From positions 1 to 40,228 of the forward strand of contig JACSRW010000014.1 in NCBI GenBank assembly GCA_014879565.1: a stretch of 40,228 nucleotides of DNA, written 5' to 3'. Below, one piece after another: positions 16,453 through 23,687 of the stretch. Under the pieces are notes generated by a model. It worked only from the letters and a program-made list of their open reading frames with translations, had not been told where the DNA came from and did no database searches. A program made the position numbers and the translations under genes. Within the stretch, counting starts at the first letter, position 1. Each line of letters starts with the position of its first letter. The stretch comes from Chitinophagaceae bacterium (GTDB lineage Bacteria > Bacteroidota > Bacteroidia > Chitinophagales > Chitinophagaceae).

Positions 16453-17346
16453 ATGCGACTGACATCCCTGGTCATGGCGACCACATTATCCGTTTTTCTT
16501 TTTTCCTGTGTGAGCAGCAAAAAATTCAAGACTGCGCAGGCAGATTACGCCAAACTGGAAGAAAGATTTAAGACAACAGAAAAAGACCTGAATGAATGTG
16601 GCGAGGAAAAAGCGATTCTCGCCCGGCAGAAAGAAGCCCTGGAAAGGGAAAAGGCCCTGCTGAATACCCGGGTGAATGACCTGACCGCCCAGGTGGATTT
16701 TCTGAAGGAAAATAATAACCAGGCGCTCAAACAACTGGAAAGCCTTTCAGTGATTTCCAGTCAGCAGGCGGAAAGCATCAAAAAATCAATGGAAAATATC
16801 GGCGCTAAAGATGCCTATATCCAAACCCTGCAGCAGCAGATGGCGCATAAAGACTCCCTGAATATGGCCCTGGTGATGAACCTCAAGGGGGCTATCGGCA
16901 ACCTGGATGATGAGGATATCAATATCAAGGTGGATAAGGGAGTGGTATATATAGATATATCAGACAAACTGCTTTTCAAAAGCGGCAGTTACGAAATCAC
17001 CAAAAACGCAAAGACAGTACTGGGTAAAGTGGCCCAGGTGCTGAAAAACCAGCCCGATATGGAGTTTATGGTGGAAGGCCATACCGATAACGTACCTTAC
17101 CGGGGTGGCGTGCTGCAGGATAACTGGGATCTCAGTGTGAAAAGAGCCACTGCCGTGGTACGGATGCTGCAAAAGGAATATGGCCTCGATCCTTCCCGGA
17201 TAGCTGCCGCCGGCCGCGGGGAATACAAGCCCCTTGCAGAAAACAGCAGCAAAGAAGGCCGTGCTGCCAACCGCCGCACACGGATCGTGGTGCTGCCCCA
17301 GCTGGATCAGTTCTTCAAACTGCTGGAGCCCAACCAGGGCAAATAA
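16453..17346 (+). CDS. OmpA-family peptidoglycan-binding lipoprotein with coiled coil
   Basis: A 297-residue cell-envelope protein. A lipoprotein signal peptide ends at Cys19 (LFSC). Residues 25-140 form a long coiled coil (LEERFKTTEKDLNEC, QKEALEREKALL). The C-terminal OmpA domain carries DKLLFKSGSYEI, MEFMVEGHTDNVPY, NWDLSVKRATAVVRML and the arginine-rich end RAANRRTRIVVLP. It probably tethers the outer membrane to peptidoglycan across the periplasm. I chose MRLTSL at 16453, which starts the signal peptide; the frame is open from 16402. It is followed by a strong terminator. Confidence 0.92.
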   Translation: MRLTSLVMATTLSVFLFSCVSSKKFKTAQADYAKLEERFKTTEKDLNECGEEKAILARQKEALEREKALLNTRVNDLTAQVDFLKENNNQALKQLESLSVISSQQAESIKKSMENIGAKDAYIQTLQQQMAHKDSLNMALVMNLKGAIGNLDDEDINIKVDKGVVYIDISDKLLFKSGSYEITKNAKTVLGKVAQVLKNQPDMEFMVEGHTDNVPYRGGVLQDNWDLSVKRATAVVRMLQKEYGLDPSRIAAAGRGEYKPLAENSSKEGRAANRRTRIVVLPQLDQFFKLLEPNQGK

Positions 17347-17367
17347 AAAGAACAGAACGAAAATAAA

Positions 17368-17395
17368 AAAGGGGCTTCCGTCAGGAAGCCCCTTT
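17368..17395. terminator. Bidirectional intrinsic terminator
   Basis: A 12-bp perfect stem (AAAGGGGCTTCC with GGAAGCCCCTTT) closes a GTCA loop, with A-rich sequence before and T-rich after. It can serve both the OmpA-like gene and the convergent cytochrome operon. Confidence 0.9.
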
Positions 17396-17399
17396 ACTT

Positions 17400-17448
17400 A
17401 TTATTCATTATTCATTACTCATTACTCATTATTCATTACTCATCACTC
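17400..17448. repeat. Heptamer array D (ATTACTC/ATTATTC type)
   Basis: Seven exact-length tandem 7-mers: ATTATTC twice, ATTACTC twice, ATTATTC, ATTACTC, ATCACTC, followed by a partial unit. It runs to the stop codon of the cytochrome c gene at 17453. On that gene's sense strand the unit is GAGTAAT, the same family as the array after pcrA. Confidence 0.95.
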
Positions 17449-17452
17449 ATTC

Positions 17453-17857
17453 TCACTTGAACGTCCGCATATAGTTTACGATCGCCCAGATATCATTGGC
17501 ATCAGGAATTTTTTTCTTGTAAGCGGGCATATCTTTTCTTCCTTCAAATGTTTTATAGAAAAGAGCACCGTCTGTCTGGTTGTGGAAAGCGGGTTTAGTG
17601 AAATCGCCGCAATCCGTATCCAGCTGGGCAGCTTTCGGACCATCTCCTTTTCCTTTGGTGCCATGGCAGGATTTGCAATGCTGGTTGTAAAGGGCCTTAC
17701 CATTTGTCAGGGAGGCGGCATCACCTTTCAGGGGATTGACTTTGTTCTTATAGGAATCCGGCACAGGCCAGGGCTCCTGTGTGTTGTTTTTGGGTACAAA
17801 AGCCATCAGGCCGATGACCAGCGCAGTACCGAGAAAGAAACTGAGATTTTTTTTCAT
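17453..17857 (-). CDS. Monoheme cytochrome c (electron-transfer operon)
   Basis: A 134-residue exported class-I cytochrome c. A signal peptide covers residues 1-22; the heme site is CKSCHG (Cys61, Cys64, His65) and the probable sixth ligand is Met110 in KDMPAYKK. It is the last gene of the minus-strand operon with the exported single-span protein, NrfD subunit and Fe-S subunit. Its likely role is to carry electrons in the periplasm to or from that complex. Two starts are possible, 17863 (MNMKK) and 17857 (MKKNL); both give the same mature protein. Confidence 0.9.
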   Translation of the reverse strand: MKKNLSFFLGTALVIGLMAFVPKNNTQEPWPVPDSYKNKVNPLKGDAASLTNGKALYNQHCKSCHGTKGKGDGPKAAQLDTDCGDFTKPAFHNQTDGALFYKTFEGRKDMPAYKKKIPDANDIWAIVNYMRTFK

Positions 17858-17888
17858 GTTCATTGTTTTGCTATTTAGATGTGAAAAA

Positions 17889-18848
17889 TTACGGTTGCGT
17901 TGCATGGGGCTGCTCCTTCCGGAGGCGGAATAGCTCGTATACGATTACCGCGTAGTGACCCCAGACCGCGGTCATTAAAATAATAAATGTGATCAACATC
18001 CACAAGGGGGGATTGGAACTCCACAATGCCCGGGGCTGATCCTCAATGCGGTTGGACACCGGAACGCCCCATTTCTGTACACTGGCTGTTTCCAGGAAAC
18101 CATAGGTCTCATGTTCATCCAGCCGGCCCAGCAGGGTGATATTTCCCAGCGGGTCTCCCGGCAGACCGGCCGGCACTTCCACGCTGGCATCCCCGTTTTC
18201 ATCGGTGGTACCTTCCCCGATTTTGAGGGGATTAAAACTTCTTTTTACAAAAAGGCCCAGGGTAGCTTCGGGAACCGGTTTTTCCTCACCGGTTGACAGA
18301 TCCAGAAGGCGGAACTGTACACTGTAAAGCTCACCTTCTTTCACGGGTGTCATGATGAGCAGGGCTCTTTTCACGATCACTTCCCCGCTGCCTTCTTCCA
18401 TATTCTTCGGTCCGGCCACCACTACTTTATAACTCAGGCTGCCATCAGCCAAAGCCTTTACGCGGTCAGCTTTTACGTTAAAGACGGCGATACCGTTCAG
18501 GTCGGTGCGGAGGGTGCCCAGTTCGGTTTCAGCAGAATCCGTAAGCTGGTAAAACACCGCTTTCAGGCCATAGAGCTTGCGCATTTTTCCGTCTACCTTG
18601 GCTTTTACCGTGGCTTTCAGGTCCACCGAGCTGTCTCCTTTCTGTATGCAGAGCAGTTCAATAGAGGGAGAGATCAATTCAACGGCTTCTTCTTCTTCTG
18701 CCGGAGCTGCCGTGGTGGTATCGGCAGCCGGTGCGGCTCCGGTATCTGTCTGCGCATATACCTGATTGACAGAAAGAGCCAGGATAAGCCCCCCGGTCAG
18801 TAACCCCGCGGAGCACCTCTTTATCATGGTCAGGAATCTTTGTTTCAT
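17889..18848 (-). CDS. Exported single-span protein of unknown function in the NrfD operon
   Basis: A 319-residue protein that I do not recognise. Residues 1-32 are a signal peptide ending in VYAQ, followed by a low-complexity Ala/Thr/Glu linker. The middle is beta-rich and looks like two or three Ig/carboxypeptidase-regulatory-like modules: GTLRTDLNGIAVFNV and IGEGTTDENGDASVEVPAGLPGDP are typical loops. A C-terminal membrane helix (about 283-303, LWMLITFIILMTAVW) leaves a short basic cytoplasmic tail. It lies 22 bases downstream of the NrfD gene and 31 upstream of cytochrome c, so it probably anchors or scaffolds the periplasmic side of that complex. The ATG at 18848 begins the signal peptide; the upstream open frame overlaps the NrfD gene. 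Confidence 0.75.
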   Translation of the reverse strand: MKQRFLTMIKRCSAGLLTGGLILALSVNQVYAQTDTGAAPAADTTTAAPAEEEEAVELISPSIELLCIQKGDSSVDLKATVKAKVDGKMRKLYGLKAVFYQLTDSAETELGTLRTDLNGIAVFNVKADRVKALADGSLSYKVVVAGPKNMEEGSGEVIVKRALLIMTPVKEGELYSVQFRLLDLSTGEEKPVPEATLGLFVKRSFNPLKIGEGTTDENGDASVEVPAGLPGDPLGNITLLGRLDEHETYGFLETASVQKWGVPVSNRIEDQPRALWSSNPPLWMLITFIILMTAVWGHYAVIVYELFRLRKEQPHATQP

Positions 18849-18870
18849 ATAATTTCTTTTAAAGGGGTTC

Positions 18871-20211
18871 TTAATGCTGTTCGTGCTGCAACTGGTGCTT
18901 CTCATGTTCGGTATGCGTGTCTTCCAGACCAGATACCGGTACTACCGTTACAAATTTTGACATCACGGTAAAGAACAGCAGGAAGGTGGCAATACCCGCG
19001 ATGGTCAGTGCCCATTCGGGCCAGGTGGCGCTGTACTTCACATATTCCGCCCGGGTATCCTGCATCGGCAGCAGGGTAGCTTCCAGGGTGGGTACAATGA
19101 TCAGGTAGCGTTTCACCCACATTGCCATAACCATAATAAAAGCACCGGCAGCAATATAACCCGGCTTACGGGTGGCGGGGATAGCCACAATCAGCATCGG
19201 CAGGGCGATACCGGCCACATTGGCAAAAAGGGTCCAGCCGCCGTATTCAGACATGCTGAATAATTTATGGATCAGCTCACTGTCCCATTTTTCGGAACCA
19301 AACCAGGCGGTAAAATATTCAGAGAAAGTAAAGTAACCATAACCGGCTGCCAGCACAAGCATGATATAACCGAGATAGGTAAAATGCCGGTCGGTGAAGT
19401 AATAATCCAGTTTATACAGTTTGCGGTAAAACCACATGGCCACAATCAGTACTCCGCAACCGGAATATACGGCACCGAGTACAAAATAGGGTCCGAAGAT
19501 AGTACTGTGCCAGCCCGGCCGCAGGGTCATACCAAAGATCCAGGAGAGGATTGAAGCCACCACAATGGAAAGCGGGATCATGATGATCGCCATCAGGTTC
19601 TGTGAGAGCAGCAGGTGCCTTTTCTGGCTGGCTGCTCCCCGGTAACCCAGGGCCAGCATTTTATAAATTTTTTGTTTCCATTTCGGCACATTCAGGTTGG
19701 CATCGCGGTACACGGCCAGGTCCTTGATCAGGGCCAGCCAGAGAAAGAGTACCGCACCGGTGAAGAAAGTCACCACCGCCATCACATCCCAGGTAAGCGG
19801 TGACTGGATACGCGGATAAATAAAGAGATGGTGCATCCGGTCAAAGCGCCCCACACAAAGCAGGATAAAAATGGGCCCCACTATTACTGAAATCAGGGTC
19901 ATGAACTGGGCCAGCCGGATAATCGGTTTGCCCCATTTCACTTTGAAAAGATGCAGTAAACCGGCAATAATAGCCCCGGCATAACTGAGTCCGATAAAAA
20001 AGATGAAGTTCACGATAAAGAGACCCCATACCACATTATCCCGCATACCGGTAATACCGTGGCCTTTGGTGATCTGCAGGAAGAGGGCATAGAGACCTGC
20101 CAGGATACAAAGCACATAAAAGACGGTCCAGCCCCAGGCTCTTTTCCCGTAGGTTTCAATATTCTTCCGCTGGTATTCGAAAGCCTGTTGTTGATATGTA
20201 TTGAGTTCCAT
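18871..20211 (-). CDS. NrfD/PsrC-family quinone-interacting membrane subunit
   Basis: A 446-residue integral membrane protein of the NrfD/PsrC/ActC family with about ten helices. Features include NVVWGLFIVNFIFFIGLSYAG in the first helices, SYAGAIIAGLLHLF, FDRMHHLFIYPRIQSPLTWDV, and YFTAWFGSEKWDSEL. Relatives oxidise or reduce quinone for periplasmic Fe-S/molybdopterin partners, and ActC/ActF of alternative complex III belong here. The cytoplasmic or periplasmic tail is rich in His and Glu (HTEHEKHQLQHEQH). It follows the Fe-S subunit by 38 bases. The usual catalytic molybdoprotein is missing, and there is no second NrfD as in alternative complex III. Confidence 0.9.
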   Translation of the reverse strand: MELNTYQQQAFEYQRKNIETYGKRAWGWTVFYVLCILAGLYALFLQITKGHGITGMRDNVVWGLFIVNFIFFIGLSYAGAIIAGLLHLFKVKWGKPIIRLAQFMTLISVIVGPIFILLCVGRFDRMHHLFIYPRIQSPLTWDVMAVVTFFTGAVLFLWLALIKDLAVYRDANLNVPKWKQKIYKMLALGYRGAASQKRHLLLSQNLMAIIMIPLSIVVASILSWIFGMTLRPGWHSTIFGPYFVLGAVYSGCGVLIVAMWFYRKLYKLDYYFTDRHFTYLGYIMLVLAAGYGYFTFSEYFTAWFGSEKWDSELIHKLFSMSEYGGWTLFANVAGIALPMLIVAIPATRKPGYIAAGAFIMVMAMWVKRYLIIVPTLEATLLPMQDTRAEYVKYSATWPEWALTIAGIATFLLFFTVMSKFVTVVPVSGLEDTHTEHEKHQLQHEQH

Positions 20212-20249
20212 AATGAAGAATGCATTAAATGATGAAAGAGGGTGTCGGC

Positions 20250-21230
20250 TTATTCCTCTGTTTCCGCTTTTTTACCCAGGAGATCCTTGTATTCCTTAAA
20301 GCGCTCCCGGATAGCGGAGTCCGCATCCTGGTAGCCTTTTTCCACCGGGAAGGAACGGTCTTTCGGCGGCAGGTAATAAACCCGGGGTTTGGTTCCCAGT
20401 TCTTCCTGATAGCGGTAGCCGCCCTTATCGGTAATCAGTTTGGTAAAGCTGACCGTTTCCAGTCCGTTACTGACGGTATCTTCATTCTCATCCCCGAAAT
20501 AAAATACACCGTTCGGGCAGGCTTCCACACAGGGCGGGAGCAGGCCTTCGCGGGCACGGTCGGGACAGAAATCACATTTTTCCACAGTGCCCACTTTGGC
20601 GGGAATGCCCGTTTCGGGAGAATAGGCCAGGTCGCGGATATCCAGCGGCAGTTCAGGCTCATCCCAGTTGAACACGCGGGTGGAATAGGGGCAGGCGGCC
20701 ATACAGAATTTACAGCCGATGCAGCGGTCGCCGTCAATCAGCACCAGTCCATCCTGTCTTTTAAAGGTGGCATCCACCGGACAAACCTTCACACAGGGAG
20801 GGTTGTCGCAATGGAAACATTGTTTGGGGAACCAGTAGGGGGCGGCTTTGTCACTGTCTTTAAGCAGTTTTACAGTCAGCCACTCCACGTCTTTGGGGCG
20901 ATAGTGCCATTTCTGACAGGCAGAAATACAGCTTCGCGCGTTTTTACAGTTGGCAAGGTCCACCACCATCACAAATTTTTTCCCGGCGATTCCCTCGCGG
21001 GCTTCCAGTTTGGATACGATGGACATATGTTCCTGATGATTGAGATAGGCGGAATCAATTTCCACAATCTCCCCTTCCGGCGACAGCAGTTTTACCGTTT
21101 CACCGGGGGCTGCTTTTTTGGAAGAGCAGGAACAGGCCAGGCTGCCGCAAGTGGCAGTGGCGGCAGTGGCGATGGCGGCGGTCTTGATAAAGTTCCGCCG
21201 GCCTTGGTCTTGGATTTCTTCCTGTTTCAT
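20250..21230 (-). CDS. Twin-arginine Fe-S subunit (NrfC/PsrB-like)
   Basis: A 326-residue periplasmic ferredoxin-type subunit. The Tat signal is GRRNFIKTAA (residues 10-19). The Cys motifs are: C95-x5-C101-x3-C105, where the usual second Cys of the first motif is Ala; C138, C141, C146, C150; C170, C173, C176, C180; C219, C222, C234, C238. That is 15 of the 16 usual ligands, so one cluster may be [3Fe-4S] or have another ligand. It should pass electrons between the NrfD subunit and cytochrome c. Residues 37-63 (SKKAAPGE, VKLLSPEGEIVEID) match the small protein encoded just upstream. Confidence 0.92.
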   Translation of the reverse strand: MKQEEIQDQGRRNFIKTAAIATAATATCGSLACSCSSKKAAPGETVKLLSPEGEIVEIDSAYLNHQEHMSIVSKLEAREGIAGKKFVMVVDLANCKNARSCISACQKWHYRPKDVEWLTVKLLKDSDKAAPYWFPKQCFHCDNPPCVKVCPVDATFKRQDGLVLIDGDRCIGCKFCMAACPYSTRVFNWDEPELPLDIRDLAYSPETGIPAKVGTVEKCDFCPDRAREGLLPPCVEACPNGVFYFGDENEDTVSNGLETVSFTKLITDKGGYRYQEELGTKPRVYYLPPKDRSFPVEKGYQDADSAIRERFKEYKDLLGKKAETEE

Positions 21231-21260
21231 TTGTTGGTATTATATATTAATTACAGGATT

Positions 21261-21479
21261 TTACTCTTGATCCTTGGAGGGATTTTTCATCCAGTCGTAG
21301 ATGTCTTTATTGCCGGCTTTTTTCCGGTTGACAGCCTGTTCGAGCACCGACTTGTCCACTTCCACCAGTTTCCCGTCCGGGGTCAGCATTTTTATCTTCT
21401 CAGCACTTGCTTTTTTTGAAAGCAGGGAGGAGAAAAAATCACGGCGGGAATGGCCTGTTTTTTTGTTTTCCTTATCCAT
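21261..21479 (-). CDS. Small twin-arginine protein, paralogous to the Fe-S subunit N-terminus
   Basis: A 72-residue first gene of the minus-strand operon. It has a twin-arginine motif (HSRRDFFSSLL) and then SKKASAEKIKMLTPDG with KLVEVD. This aligns with SKKAAPGE...VKLLSPEG and EIVEID near the N-terminus of the next gene's Fe-S protein. It has no cysteines and no clear hydrophobic signal core, so it may remain cytoplasmic as a chaperone or assembly factor, or it may be a small subunit. The frame opens at 21521, but the promoter-like box at 21508-21515 places transcription start inside that extension. I therefore use the ATG at 21479. Confidence 0.7.
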   Translation of the reverse strand: MDKENKKTGHSRRDFFSSLLSKKASAEKIKMLTPDGKLVEVDKSVLEQAVNRKKAGNKDIYDWMKNPSKDQE

Positions 21480-21507
21480 ATGAAAACTTTTTTTAATGCA
21501 GTGATTT

Positions 21508-21515
21508 AAAAAGTA
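21508..21515 (-). promoter_or_regulatory. -7-like element of the minus-strand redox operon
   Basis: TACTTTTT on the minus strand, one mismatch from TAnnTTTG, 28 bases before the ATG at 21479. The nearest TGAC-N4-GTCA site is centred about 50 bases upstream of the predicted start of transcription. Confidence 0.4.
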
Positions 21516-21548
21516 ATGCAACTTATCGAGGCCTGATTGACAATCTCA

Positions 21549-21631
21549 TGACAGATGTCAACAGGCTGCGTGAGAAACGTCACAATCTTACTGTTTTTGA
21601 TGGCTATTAGCAAGGGAAGTGACAAAAGTCA
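21549..21631. promoter_or_regulatory. Three CRP/FNR-like sites in the divergent redox promoter region
   Basis: TGACAGATGTCA (21549-21560), TGAGAAACGTCA (21571-21582, one mismatch) and TGACAAAAGTCA (21620-21631) each fit TGAC-N4-GTCA, the pattern of FNR/Dnr-type regulators. The first two are centred 22 bases apart, about two helical turns. The third is centred about 63 bases upstream of the predicted start of the plus-strand transcript, close to the classical -61.5 activation position. Confidence 0.6.
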
Positions 21632-21676
21632 TATAAGCGTCAGTTTCTTGTCATGGTACTGTCAGCCGGCCCTGGA

Positions 21677-21684
21677 TATTTTTG
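21677..21684 (+). promoter_or_regulatory. -7 promoter element of the plus-strand redox operon
   Basis: TATTTTTG, exact TAnnTTTG match. It overlaps the first in-frame ATG at 21682, which excludes that ATG and favours the start at 21751. Confidence 0.65.
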
Positions 21685-21750
21685 AAACTGCATTTCGTTA
21701 AGGATAGTTCTTTTATGACACATCCATTTTCAACAGCTAAACTCGCTTTT

Positions 21751-22986
21751 ATGAAAAAAGTATCTCTGATCAAGGCCGCCACCGGATTCTGTGCAGTGTT
21801 GCTGCTGTCGGCTTCTGTAATGCAGTGTACAAAAGATGGTACACTCGCCAGGCAGCTTGACCGTTCCTACACCGCACCTGCCGATTCCACGGTCTATGCA
21901 CCCTTCTATGACAACCACACCATCGCTACGGCCGACAATGTGCCTGATGTGAATGACATCATCAAATCACGCGGTGTGCAAACCATTATGTGGCAGTACT
22001 GCGGTACCTCCAACTGCCATGGCGGGGCAAAAGATGCAAACGGTAATGTGATCCCCGGTAAAGTGAAGCCGCAGTTTGGCACCTATATAGATATCATGAA
22101 GTATATCACCCCCGGAAGCCCCGAAACCAGTAAGTTCTGGGAATTTGTGGTTACCAATGATTTTGACAATGCAATGCCTCCGGTTAACACCGGTCTGGAA
22201 ATGACTGTTCGTGACAAGAGCATCCTGTATAACTGGATCGTCAACGGCGCCAAAGAAAATCCCGATCTGAAAGATTTCCGTCCCGCCGCGATCCGCCTGA
22301 TGGTGGATGGTTGCGGTTCTGCCAACTGCCATAACCAGGCTACCGCTACCGGCGGCTGGGCCCGTAAAGGCCTGATCCCCGGACTGGTTTCTTCCGATAC
22401 TACCCAGTACACCTATATTAATCCCACTACGGGTTCAATCACTAATTATTGCCAGCTGCTGAATACAACAGCCAACAATAACCTGATGACCCGTACCTGG
22501 CAGTCCTATAAAGACAGTGTATGGAAATTCTATTCTGATACCGCTGCCAATGCCAGTTTCCGCCCCTGGAAAACAGTGAGCACCCCGGTATCTGCCCTCA
22601 GCACCCGCGGTCCGCTGATGAACTACGACGATATCCTGATGGATATTCTTTATCCGAAATCAGTACGGACAGTTTCTTCTGTAGTTTATACTGACCCGGT
22701 AACCAGCAAGGGCTATTATGTAAGAGGTAACCCCCTCGTATCCACCGACTGTTTTGTGAGAAGGATGGACTCCACGCTGATCTACCGCAACCCGCTCACC
22801 CTGGTGGAAACCTCCAAAAACGGAAGCATGGCCTATGATGATGGTGGCTTCAATCCCAATGAAGTGGCCCTGTTCAAAGCCTGGTACTTCGCCGATCCGA
22901 ATATCCCGGATGTATGGAAATACGGTATCAACAATGTCGGCATCTTCAAATACCGCAAAACCGGTACCTGGATCACCAGACGCTAA
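21751..22986 (+). CDS. Lipoprotein with two CX4CH heme-type motifs
   Basis: A 411-residue exported protein, probably a lipoprotein (signal helix at residues 5-23, Cys26 in SVMQC). Two cytochrome-like sites have four residues between the cysteines: CGTSNCH (Cys84, Cys89, His90) and CGSANCH (Cys188, Cys193, His194). Spacings of this kind are known for c-type heme attachment and are frequent in Bacteroidota PSCyt-like lipoproteins. AMPP (141-144) in the first domain resembles a Met-ligand loop. The C-terminal 200 residues are not recognised. It is the first gene of an operon with a second such lipoprotein and an outer-membrane barrel; it probably takes part in electron transfer at the outer membrane. 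In-frame ATGs at 21682 and 21715 were rejected because of the promoter and signal-peptide position. Confidence 0.78.
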   Translation: MKKVSLIKAATGFCAVLLLSASVMQCTKDGTLARQLDRSYTAPADSTVYAPFYDNHTIATADNVPDVNDIIKSRGVQTIMWQYCGTSNCHGGAKDANGNVIPGKVKPQFGTYIDIMKYITPGSPETSKFWEFVVTNDFDNAMPPVNTGLEMTVRDKSILYNWIVNGAKENPDLKDFRPAAIRLMVDGCGSANCHNQATATGGWARKGLIPGLVSSDTTQYTYINPTTGSITNYCQLLNTTANNNLMTRTWQSYKDSVWKFYSDTAANASFRPWKTVSTPVSALSTRGPLMNYDDILMDILYPKSVRTVSSVVYTDPVTSKGYYVRGNPLVSTDCFVRRMDSTLIYRNPLTLVETSKNGSMAYDDGGFNPNEVALFKAWYFADPNIPDVWKYGINNVGIFKYRKTGTWITRR

Positions 22987-23029
22987 ACAGGCCTAACCTC
23001 ATTTGATCATGCTTATAAAAAGATTTAAT

Positions 23030-23662
23030 ATGAAAAAGAATATAATACTGGCAGCGCTGGCCGTTTCGATGCTCGCCTACCTGTTGCCTTCCTGTTATAA
23101 AAACAGAAACGATGTTCCCGAAATTCCCCGGGTTTCCTTCCGCAAAGACGTGGTTCCCATTATGACATCGGGCGCCTGCGGTTGCCACAATACCAGTGTA
23201 ACCGTGCGGGCGGTACTTTTCTCCGATCAGCGCCTGGCCCCCTATCCCTATATTTATTATGATGCCATCCTGGCCCGCCGCGGACAGTTTGAGTCATGGG
23301 TAAATGGCGGCACCCACCCCGGTGGCGGTGAGATTGATTTCTCCCCCAGTGAAAAGAATATTATCAAAAAATGGATTGATCAGGGTGAACCCTATGATGA
23401 TGGTTCCGGTTGCACCATCGCGGCCAACCTGACCTATACCACCGATATCGTTCCGATTTATACCTCCAGTTGTAAAGGCGGTACCTGTCACGGCGGTATT
23501 GCAGTAGCGCTGGATTATAATAAAATGGTGGCTTCCAAAACCTCCCTGCTCACTATCCTGAACAGCGGTGGTAACCAGGGTCACCCCGGCGGTACCCTCA
23601 GCCTGACTACCTGTACCGTTAACAAATTCAAAGAATGGATCAACCAGGGCATGCCCCAATAA
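23030..23662 (+). CDS. Duplicated-domain cytochrome-like lipoprotein
   Basis: A 210-residue lipoprotein (lipobox LLPSC, Cys22) made of two similar halves. Residues 38-121 contain KDVVPIMTSGACGCH, HPGGGEIDFSPS and KKWIDQGEP. Residues 138-210 contain TDIVPIYTSSCKGGTCH, HPGGTLSL and KEWINQGMP. The second half has a CX4CH site (Cys148, Cys153, His154). The first has Cys50-x-Cys52-His53, an unusual CXCH. It starts 44 bases after the first lipoprotein and ends 26 bases before the barrel gene. It probably binds one or two c-type hemes. The frame opens at 23003; I chose MKKNIILAAL, which starts the signal peptide. Confidence 0.78.
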   Translation: MKKNIILAALAVSMLAYLLPSCYKNRNDVPEIPRVSFRKDVVPIMTSGACGCHNTSVTVRAVLFSDQRLAPYPYIYYDAILARRGQFESWVNGGTHPGGGEIDFSPSEKNIIKKWIDQGEPYDDGSGCTIAANLTYTTDIVPIYTSSCKGGTCHGGIAVALDYNKMVASKTSLLTILNSGGNQGHPGGTLSLTTCTVNKFKEWINQGMPQ

Positions 23663-23687
23663 TTGAACACCCAAAAAAATTAAACAC

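Noticed and set aside
17400-17448. CRISPR array
   Set aside because: Units are only 7 bases, contiguous and without spacers; no cas genes in the window. The same holds for the other heptamer arrays.
17453-21230. Alternative complex III operon
   Set aside because: There is one NrfD subunit only, no pentaheme ActA, no large ActB molybdopterin-like subunit and no ActD.
20229-21419. 396-codon plus-strand frame opposite the Fe-S subunit gene
   Set aside because: It is a shadow of an operon gene and crosses the start of the next gene.
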